DNA of 64,000 bases, from the NCBI GenBank assembly GCA_021234155.1, contig JAJEKV010000003.1:26082233-26146232 (forward strand), in the 5' to 3' direction. The DNA comes from Isoetes taiwanensis. Lineage: Eukaryota; Streptophyta; Lycopodiopsida; Isoetales; Isoetaceae. Below, piece by piece: positions 46,244 through 56,650 of the stretch; position 1 is the stretch's first letter; every line of letters begins with the position of its first letter. The notes beneath the pieces were generated by a model, which saw only the letters and a program-made list of their open reading frames with translations, had not been told where the DNA came from and did no database searches. Both the position numbers and the translations under genes were made by a program.

Positions 46244-47791
46244 TGTGACGTCCCCTACTCATATACGTTGCACTCACCGTATACAAACAACAGTTCATCC
46301 CCCGTACTAGCTTCATGCTGATACAAAGCCCTCCACTTATCACTGCAACCTTGATGAGTTCCAGTGGGAAGAATGAAGGGGTCATTTTACCCTGTCTCCC
46401 TCAGGGCCTACCTAGCTGCGAAAGCATAACATACATGTAAGTATACATACATCGACATCACATGACCATCACGAAGGATGGCTCACCACATATCTGCATA
46501 GACAGAGATCAGTACATCACATATGGGAGGTCTACCCAAGTTCAGACACATGGATGGACTGACAAGCTTGGGTCTCCAGAGGTCAAACAGACAGAGTGCA
46601 ATAACAGTGGAGTTGGCTGGCATAGGAACATGGCAATTGGGTAGTCCGCTCCATCCGCCCCTCCTGTGCACACTTTGCAGAGTAGATTGAAAGGTCTTGG
46701 GACTGGACTGTAGCCCACCGGATGCATAGCCAAAGGGGCTACTCCTGGGTTGCATCTCCCCAGTTCCGATGGGGCAGGTAGGGATTACTCCAACCGGGGG
46801 CTGGATGCTGACTCAAGGTGACTAGAGGGCCACTGTCCGTACTCGACTGAACTCCATGGAAGGTGTACACCACCCCAAGAGTGTCGAACCCATGCAAGGC
46901 CCACACGCAGTGGCAGAGCATTAGGTAGTCCTCGATAGGCTTTACTACCAGAGGGAGTGATCATGAGTCAGGACATGAACCTCCTTGTAAGCCAGTCTGG
47001 TCCCTCCACCCACAACCAGGTGTGGCTCTTGTACACAGGCCGAATTTAATAGTGCATTAAAGAGGACTAGCTAGGAGCATCAAACTACTAGGCTTTTAGG
47101 GCCTCTACCCCCCTTCCCAATACAATGATTCCACAGAGATCATCATCACATACATATCCTAGAAGAACTAAAGAATAAGATTTAATCTAAATCACAGAAG
47201 TTAGGTTCTCTAATTATGGCTTGATATTTAGAGGTCTAGATGGTTGCTATGGGCAATTCAATAGGCTAAACCTACTTACTCTATGCCTGGAAGGCGGATT
47301 AGACTATTGAATTGGCAAAATACCTGATCCCTGGCTTGCTCCCCCTTCTCTGAACGCGTCCATGCTGCAGAACTGCTTGAAGATGAAGCCCGAAAGGAAA
47401 GCTGATGAGCTAGGCTGCTCAGACAGATTTCGGGAGTCGAGATCGACTCTTGGAGCAAGCGAAACGGAGCTCTAGAAGGCTGTGGACGGAAATGGAAAGT
47501 TAGGGTTTGGATACCTTACATAGGCTATAAGTTAGGGCTAGGGTTTCTATCAACCCTTGAGATCATGCCACTTGCCCTTGTGGGGTAAGTGGGTGTAGCC
47601 CCCACTTGGCCCATATTTAAGTGGGCTAAAGTGCACACATGAATAAATGTGCACACATTTGCAAGTTGCCCCCCCCAGGGCGCTACTTGCTTAGCTACAC
47701 GTCGGCGTACACGTCAATTGGGATGGCGTGTATGTGTGACGTTGCAGTACAGTATACGTCCTGGGACCGTATACTGTGCTGGAACGTCACA
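46244..47791 (-). repeat. 5' LTR (1,548 bp)
   Basis: Bounded by TGTGACGTCCC at the left and GGAACGTCACA at the right, matching inverted termini TGTGACGT/ACGTCACA. The primer site follows. Inside the outer end is a palindrome with 10-bp arms ACAGTATACG and CGTATACTGT (47749-47777). It is gypsy-like in style, but the family is not certain. Confidence 0.85.
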
Positions 47792-47931
47792 ATAAGGCAT
47801 CTGCCTATTAAAAGGAACAACCTAAATTAAATCACCAAACATCAAATGAATGTAAAACCTTGCTAACGTGTGTCTAGTTCCAATAAATATCAGATTCAAG
47901 GAAATGGTACTCTTCTCATTTCTACAATCAA

Positions 47932-48120
47932 TGTCTTGTGATCAAGAGCAAGCTTGATAACTTTTATAGTTGCCGATATTCTCTTCCTGATGGACTTGTG
48001 GCGGCAACAATTGTTATGATTGCCTCCAAGGTTGCATTGGTTTGTGGCTATGTCGATATTAGCAAGGTTTGTGCTGTAGTAATGCTGCAGGTGCACGAGT
48101 GATTATTACAGAGATGAATC
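47932..48120 (+). pseudogene. S-adenosylhomocysteinase (SAHH) fragment
   Basis: One frame reads [20 protein letters not shown] then [17 protein letters not shown], matching the SAHH segment around SKFDNLYGCRHSLPDG and the NAD-binding VCGYGDVGKG. After a frameshift near 48070 it continues [14 protein letters not shown], matching AGARVIVTE-x-DPI. SAHH hydrolyses S-adenosylhomocysteine in the methyl cycle. The NAD-site glycines are substituted (GYVDISK), so it is a dead scrap of about 60 residues. It has no introns here and no visible flanking duplications, so its route of arrival is unknown. Confidence 0.85.
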
Positions 48121-48719
48121 CCATCGGATTATTACAGATTAGTATAACATTGCTTTGTAAAGAACGTTGTGTAGGCTGGCAAAATGCTGAGGTTTTCAGG
48201 TTGCTAGTTTTAGGAACCTTCAAGCATCTTTTTTGGGTTGCCACTAGGGGGACAGTCACTCGCCCATGTAGGTTTCCGGCATATTCTAAATATATGTTGG
48301 AACAAGCTATGGCATCTATAAAGTCAACAGCTTCTATTGCTTCTTCATGGTCAAAGGAAATATAAGGCAAATAAAGACTAGGATTCTTGACCTGATGTAA
48401 TTCTTTGACAAAAATAATAAAAGTTTGCAATTTACAAGGCCATCTTTGAATCTTTGGTTAGCAAGTTTAAGAACAAAGGAATATGAAATGATTCCCTTGG
48501 TTATGGCAAGGTTCAAGTTTGGCGGGCACCCCCTAATTTTCCAATGACGAGCACTTTTTTTTTTTGGGTCTTTCATATGATAGAATGTTGATTAATTTGA
48601 TAGGGGAGTTGATACGGAGCGGCTCGGGGGAGAGGTTCAAGGCACAAGGATCCAATGGAATGGGTCAATGGCTTATGGCAAGAAATAATAAATTCACCAA
48701 AGTACCCTTGTTATAAAAT
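48121..48719. other. No gene recognised
   Basis: A plus-strand frame to 48365 carries on from the SAHH scrap without family resemblance. A minus-strand frame (48059-48430) is weakly RRM-like and is listed as rejected. Confidence 0.35.
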
Positions 48720-49364
48720 TGTTGTGACCTGGCTGATAACGGCGGTCGAAGTGGCAGTCACGAATTACAGCTTAAAACCTCCCAGACTTGATCCAGAACT
48801 GCTCTAAACAGGTCGTTTCCACTAGATAGGCTACCGGACTTTTTGAACGTGCTGGGAAAAGGGATAATCCAAATAGGAAAAGGCAAATCTTCAACCGAAA
48901 TTATCTTACCTATTCTTGGCTGCCTTTTCATGAACTAAATCTGTCAAAAGGGGAAAAAGGGCCATCCATCAATCTGTATAAAGAGGTGCGAAATCCTGCA
49001 TTGAAATCATCTGACCCCAGCCTAGCTCAGACTATCGCCTCTGATTGTAGCATCGACTCAGCTCTGAACTTGTATTCCCGCTAAAGCCTTCTGAAAACCT
49101 TGCCATAGCCACTGCTGCCAGTACGAATTCCCAGGCAAACTTGCTGCGTCAGGGGACATTGGATCTTTGATGCAAACAAGATAACGAATTCTTGTGCTTG
49201 AGCCCGGTTGGGTGGTTTGAAAGTGTGCTCCAATTAGTTGTCCAGGCATTGTGCCGGTTGTTTATCTCTGATTAATAGAATCTTGATCTCTTTTTTTTAC
49301 TCTTTGCATCTGTGTTGGATATAAACTGGGATTTTATTTCATTACCATATCTTCATTCGTATCA
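48720..49364 (+). repeat. Putative 5' LTR of a gypsy element
   Basis: Its right edge lies just before a primer site and it holds a TATA box (TATAAAG, 48977-48983). It probably starts at TGTTGTGACC (48720) or TGTGACC (48723) and ends ...GTATCA. With no second LTR, both limits are approximate. Confidence 0.6.
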
Positions 49365-49366
49365 AG

Positions 49367-49378
49367 TGGTATCAGAGC
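49367..49378 (+). promoter_or_regulatory. Primer-binding site (tRNA-iMet)
   Basis: TGGTATCAGAGC, 2 nt after the putative LTR end and 26 bp before the gag start. Confidence 0.9.
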
Positions 49379-49404
49379 CTAGATTCTATTCCATATCATG
49401 TGCA

Positions 49405-50499
49405 ATGGCTAGCCGCTTTAATATCTCTGATCAACAGTACCAGCAGGCGTTAAGAACTGCGGATTTTATAGCCAAGCAAATTGCTAATCAAATTGCTTTG
49501 CCATCGCCTACATCTGAGCAAGATTATCAAACAAAGTTGGAGCAAATAGCTTTGCTTTACGGATTCTTACCTAGCAACTCCCAGCCTCCACTTCCAAATC
49601 AACCTCCACCTGTCAATCCGCCGCCGCCTAGAATTCCCCGCCAAATTCTCCTAATCCAGTTAATGCTTATGCCAGGATTAAATGGCTGCAAAAAGTGGAG
49701 GGCATGCCGACTTTTTCTGGGGAAAAAGAGGAGTCCCTTTACAGTTATGGGATTCTTAGCTGCATGGAAAAGTTTTTTTGAACGAGTTGGAGCCACCGAG
49801 TTGCAGAAACTTCAAGCAATGGATAAATACCTTACCGATGTCGCCCGAATTTGGTGGCAGGGAAGGAAGAGAATGGCCCCGGTGATTAAGACATGGCAGG
49901 AATTTAAAAGAGCCTTCGAAAGCTATAATATACCTGCAAGCTACTTTGTAGACCTCCGAAGAGAATGGGATATATTCACACAAGGAGAACGAGAATCTGT
50001 CTATCAGTGCACAAGCAAATTTAACCATCTGTTGGTTCAAATGGAAGGTCTCAGCGATAAAGAGCTAACAAGGAAATATATTTCTGGGTTAAGGGACGAG
50101 CTATATGCAGAACTCAGGCTCATTGAATCCCAAACACTGGACGAGGCGGTACGGAAAGCCAAAGACGCAGAAAGAAAGTTTAATCCCAAGGGAGCCAAAT
50201 ATGACATATGGGAAGGTTACCCCCGGGAAAATAATGGCAAGCGTGACACGGATTAAGGCGAACAACAATGGAGCAAAAAGAGTTAGATTCAACGACGATC
50301 GCAGAGACTCGAATAACAGGAACATGGGTACAGAACAACGTATGACTCAGGAACGGGCAAATGCACCGGAAAGAGGTTGTTACATATGTGGTGGACCTCA
50401 CTTCAAAGCTTTTTGCCCAAAGAGGCAGACACCTACAGACAAGCCCCGAACTGAAATTGAAGTTCCCAAGAGCAAAGAAGACAAAGGAAAAGTGTTATA
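49405..50499 (+). pseudogene. Ty3/gypsy gag, frameshifted and truncated
   Basis: Starts MASRFNISDQQYQQAL. A proline-rich linker is followed by a stretch (about 49640-49770) where the true Gag sequence (VEGMPTFSGEKEE) lies in another frame, so two indels have occurred. It returns in frame with DVARIWWQGRKR, WQEFKRAFESYNIP and YISGLRDELYAELR, the retrotransposon Gag core. A further shift near 50220 leads to the CCHC-type knuckle CYICGGPHFKAFC (Cx2Cx3Hx4C, common in plant gypsy Gag). The frame then runs into the foldback element at 50500, and no protease or RT follows. The copy is inactive. Confidence 0.9.
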
Positions 50500-51294
50500 T
50501 GACATATTCAACAAAATTTGGACTTATTCAGATTTAATAGATAGTACATCAGGAACGCCATTATAAGAATATATGTATTGTTTGATTCTTCTTGATTGTT
50601 TAAGTTTTAATTATATAAGTCTATCTTTCAATTAAAATTATAATGGTTATCAAATAATAAACTTGATTTCCAAACTAATTTTCATTTGAATCTATTTAGA
50701 ATTAGACATTTCAAGAATATAAAAATTTCAATTTGTAGTAACAGATTCAAAATTTAGCAATCATGATAATTAAATGAAATCTGATGGTTTGATAAGCGAT
50801 TGACTTAAAACTATTATTAGAATTTCACAATTTACAAACTTTTACACTTTTAAGAATACTTTAAGAAAGGTTTTAGGTTGAAATTAATTAAATGATACAA
50901 AGTTATTGGCTTAATAATAACTATTGAATAATTTATTATTGATGAAATGAAATATATTGACATTTAATCAATAATAAACTATTTATTTTTTTATTAAACA
51001 TAAACGTTATCATTTAATTAATTTCAATCTAAAACTTTCTTTAAATATTTTGAAAAGAATAGCATTTTAATTATATGAGTTATCTTAGATGAAAATTTAA
51101 TTTCAAATAGATGAAATCGAGAATTAGTTTAAAAAACAACTTTAAACTTTAGTAAGTATCATATTTTTGATCTAAAGATAAATAGAACATATTTTTAAAA
51201 TCAATAAGAGCTAAAAATACATATAATATTATCATGGCATTCGTGAAGTACATTTATTAGATTTGAATAAGTCCAAATTTTGTTAAATATGTCA
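50500..51294. mobile_element. 795-bp foldback (long inverted repeat) element in gypsy gag
   Basis: The ends are TGACATATT and AATATGTCA. The left arm (50500 to about 50930) pairs with the right arm (about 51010-51294), including AACAAAATTTGGACTTATTC near both ends. It is AT-rich and non-coding. The apparent Gag C-terminus after residue KVLY is read from this insertion. The target duplication was not resolved (TTA-like words lie on both sides). Confidence 0.85.
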
Positions 51295-51677
51295 TTAATG
51301 CATAATATTGCAGAAACATCTGACAGTTCTCATGGGAAAGCTGACAAAGCTGCAGTCAGGGAGTTTGAAAGAAGTCGATTAACTATCGGTCATTTATCTT
51401 AGTTTGGTTTGAGCTTTAGTAGGTATGTGTTTTTTTTTTTATTTGAATAAAATGAAAATGGAAGGAAACTAAAGTCGCATTTAATTAAAGTGGGTCAAAT
51501 CTCGAATTTTGGGACTCGGACTAAAAATGGGACTCAGACTATAGAAAAAAAAATTCTGAATTGAATGCTTGAATAGAATTACACATCACACACAAAGAAC
51601 TGGGTAACTTGTTTTCCTCATTAATTTTACAAACCACTAGTTGAGAAAGTTTTCAAGCTTCTCAATATTATCTACCC
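51295..51677. other. No gene recognised
   Basis: The short plus-strand frame after the foldback (ETSDSSHGKADKAAVREF) may be the displaced continuation of gag. Then AT-rich sequence leads to the 3' end of the next gene. Confidence 0.35.
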
Positions 51678-54468
51678 TCATACAATGATATAGCATGGAG
51701 GTTGCTCATGGCTTTGTCCATCTCCCTTTTTGGGATCTTGTGTGTCTTGTCCTTTGCAATGTGAGAACTTGGATATGACCATACCACACGTGTACTCCAC
51801 CAATTCCCTCCTTTGAGGATCAGCATGATTTACCCTCCACTTCTTCTCCCAGCAGTCGGTGTATTGCTCCTTCAAGTTGCCCTTCTTGTGTCTTCCAATG
51901 GGCTCCCAATATTGAATTTGGAATCCAGGACGCAACTCCTCTCCATCAGCCATAGTGGTGGTTACATCAGAGAGTGCCACCCCTAACCATATTGGACAAT
52001 CCTCATCATCAGGCCTTACTAGCACAAAGTATCCTTCCTTGATGTACTCAGGAAGATCAAACCACTTCGGCTTTGAGGCCTTACTTCCCACAAACCACTT
52101 GGAGCCTTTGCTAGGACCCAAGTGAACATTCTTAGACGTGCTTGCTCCTTGAGAACCCTCCCATCTGGACTCTGGCAAGAACCCATCTCTCAGCTCCCCC
52201 CCACATGGTTGTTCAGTTTCTAAGCATGTCACAACTTTCTCCCAGTAATTGATTAGGGAGTCCATGTGATTTTTCTTAAGAGTGGAGGTGTGCTTTCCAT
52301 TTCGAACATCATCCCAGTGCGTTATATAATCCTTGATGCCCTTCACTAGTTGGCTAGAGTCTTTAACAGTCTTGAAGGGAGGTAGTGGTTTTGGCTGCCC
52401 TTTAGGAATAAGAACTTCACCTGTAGCACCCCGTTGCCACAACTCGATTCCTTGTACAGGCATCCACAACTTGTCACTTGGTCTCCACTTATATTGCATG
52501 ATTGGTATTCCATCCCTAACCCAGAACTTGAATTGAAGTGGCTTTGTGTGTCCTGTCAACTGATCCTCATCCATTAGTTCAGGGAGACTAGTCACGTTTT
52601 CTCTTTTGAGCTTGGTGGAGAAAGTTCCAAAGAATGCATCTATATCATCATGCGTATGCCCAACCATCATGAACCCCACTTTCACAACTTTGAATACTCC
52701 CACTGCTGTCAAGTATGGCATTGCCCCAAACATCCATCTATTCTTGTTTTCTTTCCAACAGTTGTCCAATTGAACACATAGCTCCTCTGGCAGTTGTTTC
52801 TCAAGTAAGGGGAAATCATCCCAAGTCCTCCTTGATTCATTGGACACATTGGATGTGAGCTTCTTTATCTGCCTTTGGTAACAAAGCGGTTGATCATCCA
52901 TCAAAGCCTCAAAAATGGGGGTTGATGGAGAATACCTCCTCCCTTCTATCGATCCTTTCTCTAGTGTTCTCAAGCACTTGAAAATAGAGCTCACATGGAA
53001 GTTTGGATCATCCCTCCATAGATCAAGTACAAAATGACCATAGATTCCAGTTCCATGCCCATGTGTTAAGACATCCACCAGACTTACTTTCATCTGAAAA
53101 GCGTTTTGACAACGCTTGGGTAAAGGATCTAGTTTTGGCAAGAAAGTCTTGTGTTGGTCCATCTTATCATGAATTATACACAAAAATCTGTGCCGGGCCG
53201 TGCATCCGAGAAAAATGTTCTCCACCGCCAATACAACCTGTCTACATGATATTTGGTCCCTTTGGTGATCTGCAAATTGCTCCCTAATTGCCATTCTTTC
53301 TTTCTCTATTGCAGTTGATGCAAGTATATCCTTGAGTTGAATGCAAGTGTTGCACTTTGAGAATGGCATGTGTTGCAGGACACTCACGTCTGAGAAGTGA
53401 GTGCTCCATAACTTGCTGAAATGTGATTGAGAAAGAGGCCTACCTCCAGTAGTTTCTAGGATGGAGTTGACCTCTTTAAGGCACTCTTTTTGGATATAAT
53501 GTTGTGGCAACACCCTTTGCACCACTCGCACAATCGCTTTCGTTCACCTCGACTTGTGGGGCATAGATTGAGACATGTATCTCACAAAGCTCTCGAAGAC
53601 TGCAATGGCCTTGAGAGTGTTTGCTCTAGGTTTCAAAGTGAGCATTGCCATGTTGGAACAACCTGTGCCCTTTTCTAACCTGCTTCCAGTATCTGTAGAA
53701 TGAAGACTTGCTCACTCCAAGAATCCATCTCAATGCTCTCATACATACCTTCAGGCCCCTCAATTGATATAGTAACCTTCCTGTGTGTTCATCATAGCTG
53801 GAATTTCTACACAAGGAGTAGATGAAATTAATCCTATCTTTTCAAGAATTTGTCCAATGTATTGGGACCTTATCACACGAGGTCATCCACACTGCATCTT
53901 TGGGTGTGCAATCTAGGTTGCAACACTCTTGTCCCCTAATTGCCTCTAGGTTTTCTTTGGTTGGGGCCATACTTTCCACCCTTTCTAAATATTTGTCACT
54001 TCTAGGCCTCTTGGGCACCCTTGGCTGCCTTTTATGAAAAACATAGCGCCTCTTCCTCGTGATCAAAGGATGCTCATCCACCACCAAATCTTCCACATGG
54101 CCTGAGGTGGGCCTTGGGGTATCTAGTTCAGTAGGGCCTTCCAAACTCTCACCATTCTTGTGTGTAATATATCTAATTGGCCATCTTAACTGTGTTTGGG
54201 ACTCCAACAACCCAGAGCACACAATATGCAATCACTAGAGCTTCCCTGGGACATGATTGTATCAACTTGGCTAAGAAGCTTCACAATGCCAACTCCAAGA
54301 TGATCATCTCCTAGTCTTTCATCATTCACACTATCAAAAGGATCAACTGCAGTTATGATGCCCTCTGCAAATACCGTCTTGTTGCAAGGGTGCAACAATA
54401 AGCAGGCCATCTTCCTCCATTGGAGCCTAGGGCAATGTCCTGTGCTGGGCTTCCTTGGCTCCATTTTG
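51678..54468 (-). CDS. DUF7869-like putative DDE transposase gene, with breaks
   Basis: The large frame 53531-51678 (617 codons) shows, in order, FSKCNTCIQLKD (zinc-like CxxC), CIIHDKMDQHKTFLP, VQLDNCWKENKNRWMFGAMP and FMMVGHTHDDIDAFFGTFS. Its acidic residues (HDKMD, LDN, HDDID) are spaced like an RNase H-fold DDE core. The C-terminus has YFVLVRPDDEDCPIWLGVAL, resembling a BAH/PWWP-type module. Upstream minus-strand pieces precede it: ILGVSKSSFYRYWKQVRKG with HGN (53626-53814), RGQECCNLDC (53842-54231), and a start MSKMEPRKPSTGHCPRLQWR with FAEGIITAVDPFDSVNDERL (54468-54200), which is DUF8039-like. Frame changes near 53535 and 53820 could be introns or mutations. Similarity to DUF7869 is from memory of family motifs. 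Terminal repeats were not found. Confidence 0.6.
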
Positions 54469-54502
54469 CTCATCTCACATGCTCCCTGAATGAAAGAGCA
54501 CA

Positions 54503-54661
54503 CATTAAAACCATACACAACCATTAAAACCATTAAATCCATTTAAACCATATAGAACCATTAAAAACATTACAACCATATAACCATTATAAACATTAAA
54601 GCCATATAACCATTAAAAACATTAAAACATTATGACCATAAAACCATATAACCATTATCAC
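54503..54661. repeat. AACCATTAAAAACATT-type array, copy 1
   Basis: Irregular tandem words (ACCATTAAAAACATT, ACCATATAACCATT) directly upstream of the start of the putative transposase. A G-box-like CACGTGG follows near 54740. The same array plus CACGTGG occurs at 59275-59475. Confidence 0.85.
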
Positions 54662-55456
54662 TCATATATAATTCAGTGTCAATTTCTGTTTGATAAATAT
54701 TTGTTTGATGCTATTTATTTGACAAGCCCTCACGTCGACACGTGGTAAGCTTTTGACTGTTTGACCCTTATCTTATCTGTTTTAGTTCCGGCAGATCCAA
54801 CTCCGATGCTCCGAAGGCAGCTCCCAAGGGTAAGGTCCGTATTCTCCTCTTTCGCTCCAACTACCTGAACCTAGGCAGAGCTGTCGCCAAGCAATGCAAA
54901 AATGGATTTATTGGCGGTTTCAGATCCACAATTTTTTCCAGAAGAAGAAGATCGCCGACCCACAAATGGATTCAGAAGGATTTGTTGTTTTTTGGGCAAA
55001 AAGTGGCGCAGAAATGATTGATCGGTTCAAGACCCTGTTTTTGAACCCTATTCCTCTTTTAGGCCGTCCACGGCATTTGGGGCATCACGGCTATGAGCAT
55101 TTGGGACCGAAATGTGGTTATTGGAAACAGAGGCTGGAACTTAGTGCCTAAACTCTTTCTAGCCTTGCTGGTTTGAGAGCATAGCTACTCCTGCTTCTTG
55201 CATTTCAGTCTCTTCTTTTTTTATTCTGGCTGAACAAGGTACCTCCTAGCCCATGTCTTCCTGTTGATTTTAGAAAAGTTAGTCCACATTGATTTTAGAA
55301 AAGTTAGTCCACATTCTTGAGACAAATATTTCGAATGAGTCTGTTTTGATACATTTTCATGTCAAGAACCCATTTCATGAGCATACTGTGCATGAGGCAA
55401 TTGCTTCTTTGAAAGTATTGTTTAGAATAAATTTGTAATTCATGCCCCTTTTCCAG
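54662..55456. other. Upstream region; possible leader, no gene
   Basis: Contains TCACGTCGACACGTGG near 54730, leader-like sequence to about 55150 and a 26-bp direct duplication (TTGATTTTAGAAAAGTTAGT near 55266 and 55292). Confidence 0.4.
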
Positions 55457-55580
55457 AACTTTGTGGATTGGCTGGCAGTGAACGAGCATTTCAATCTCTA
55501 GCAGAAGGTGCAAGGTTGAAGGAGGGTTGTCACATTAATCGAAGCTTGCTTACATTGAGCACTGTCATTCGTAAACTCAG
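55457..55580 (+). pseudogene. Kinesin motor-domain exon fragment
   Basis: A single 124-nt exon between an acceptor (TTCCAG) and a donor (CAG|GTATTT) reads [20 protein letters not shown] then [20 protein letters not shown]. This is the switch II region of the kinesin motor (DLAGSER, N-x-SL-x-x-LG-x-VI). The switch II aspartate is changed (GLAGSER) and the later glycine is Ser. No other motor exon is nearby, so it is a captured or relic exon. Confidence 0.9.
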
Positions 55581-56169
55581 GTATTTTACTTGAAAATACA
55601 AAGTACCAGCACACATTGCAACGTCTTTTTGTAATGTGTACCTAGTCCGCTAAAGAAGCCATTAGCTTTATGTAATGCTACTGCCCCTAGATAATTTTGT
55701 TCTTATATTTTAGTCTGGCCCCTATGCTAAGCATGTTCCGGAGGTTATATATATGTTCTGTTCAGGTAGAAAGCCAGGTCCTGTGCAGTTATATAGTAAG
55801 CAGCGGCTAGAAAAGGTTATTTGCTTTCAAATCCCAAGATATCAGTGGTATAAGAATGTCTTCGGCACCTACATCAGCCTGCAAGAGTGATTCTGATCTT
55901 AGCACATGTAGATTTTGTATGCTTGGAATAGCAATGTATACTTTAGAAATTAGCAGCAATAACAAGAGTCACTTTTGGAAGGTATACAGTGGAGATCAAG
56001 ATGGTGCCAAAGAGAAGTTATGGCAGCTGGCTGTACCTATAAGAAAAAACAGAAAAAACAGAAATTGCAAGCCACCCAAACTCCCATGAGTATAGTCCTG
56101 ATTGTGAAAAGGCGTCTGATCCCTGTAATGAATAGAAGCAATGCGTGAGTGAGATGCACTTACAAAATG
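55581..56169. other. No gene recognised
   Basis: AT-rich. A 77-codon plus-strand frame (55856-56089) has no family signature. Confidence 0.35.
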
Positions 56170-56650
56170 CTTGCTGTAGAAGTTACAGACTTGTGATCCC
56201 ATCATGCAAAGTACTGCAAGCGTAGGTGAGGTGATACCACTGAGCTGTGTTAGGAAAAAGGCTGGCCCAAGAAAGTCTACAGTTTGCATAATCTGTATTA
56301 AAGAGGACAATTAGTTATCATAATTGAAGCGCTGTGTTGTGGATCATAGGAATATTTACTCCCTAATGGATGAGAAAGGACTGCTTTGCCAATAAAAATA
56401 TGGCATGAGAAAGAATGTGATTCTGTGGGTACTTGTTGTGGATATAGTCCTTATTTCTATTTGACCTATAATATGTAAGAGTTACCTATCAACCTCTGGT
56501 GGTCATGCAAGTTGGATAAGTAACAGAATTCCTCGATTGGCCATTGTATCAGCAAGCCAGCCTCCTATGTTGGCAGATATTGCCATAGTTAGCCAGGGTA
56601 GGACTGAAAACATTCCTGACTCCATTAGGTTGAATCCCAAAACCTGAAGC
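56170..56650 (-). pseudogene. PHT4-type anion/phosphate transporter fragment
   Basis: The exon at about 56515-56650 reads SGMFSVLPWLTMAISANIGG and WLADTMANRGILLL. The exon at about 56190-56310 reads IMQTVDFLGPAFFLTQLSG and SPTLAVLCMMGSQ. These are consecutive conserved membrane segments of plant PHT4 (SLC17-like) anion transporters, usually plastidic. The N-terminal and C-terminal helices are missing and the frame is lost after VCNFYSK. It is a two-exon fragment, minus strand, opposite to the kinesin exon. Confidence 0.87.

Larger units (their letters stand above)
41867..47791 (-). mobile_element. LTR retroelement with non-canonical ORFs, 3' end missing
   Basis: The right end has one long LTR and an adjacent tRNA-iMet primer site, which sets the orientation as minus. 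The interior then holds, in order, two 67-nt hairpins, ORF1 (H3-tail-like start), two more hairpins and spliced ORF2. No Gag knuckle, protease, RT or integrase was seen in about 4.4 kb, so it resembles a non-autonomous, LARD-like element or one truncated before its pol. No matching 3' LTR occurs to the left, so the boundary near 41867 is only the end of ORF2. Confidence 0.7.

Noticed and set aside
48230-48430. Minus-strand frame (FDHEEAIEAVDFIDA, LHGRVTV) resembling an RRM/cyclophilin fragment
   Set aside because: Only a few scattered positions agree and no RNP motif is present. It overlaps the frame continuing from the SAHH scrap.
53003-53287. Plus-strand frame inside the putative transposase
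   Set aside because: It is an antisense shadow of the 617-codon minus-strand frame.
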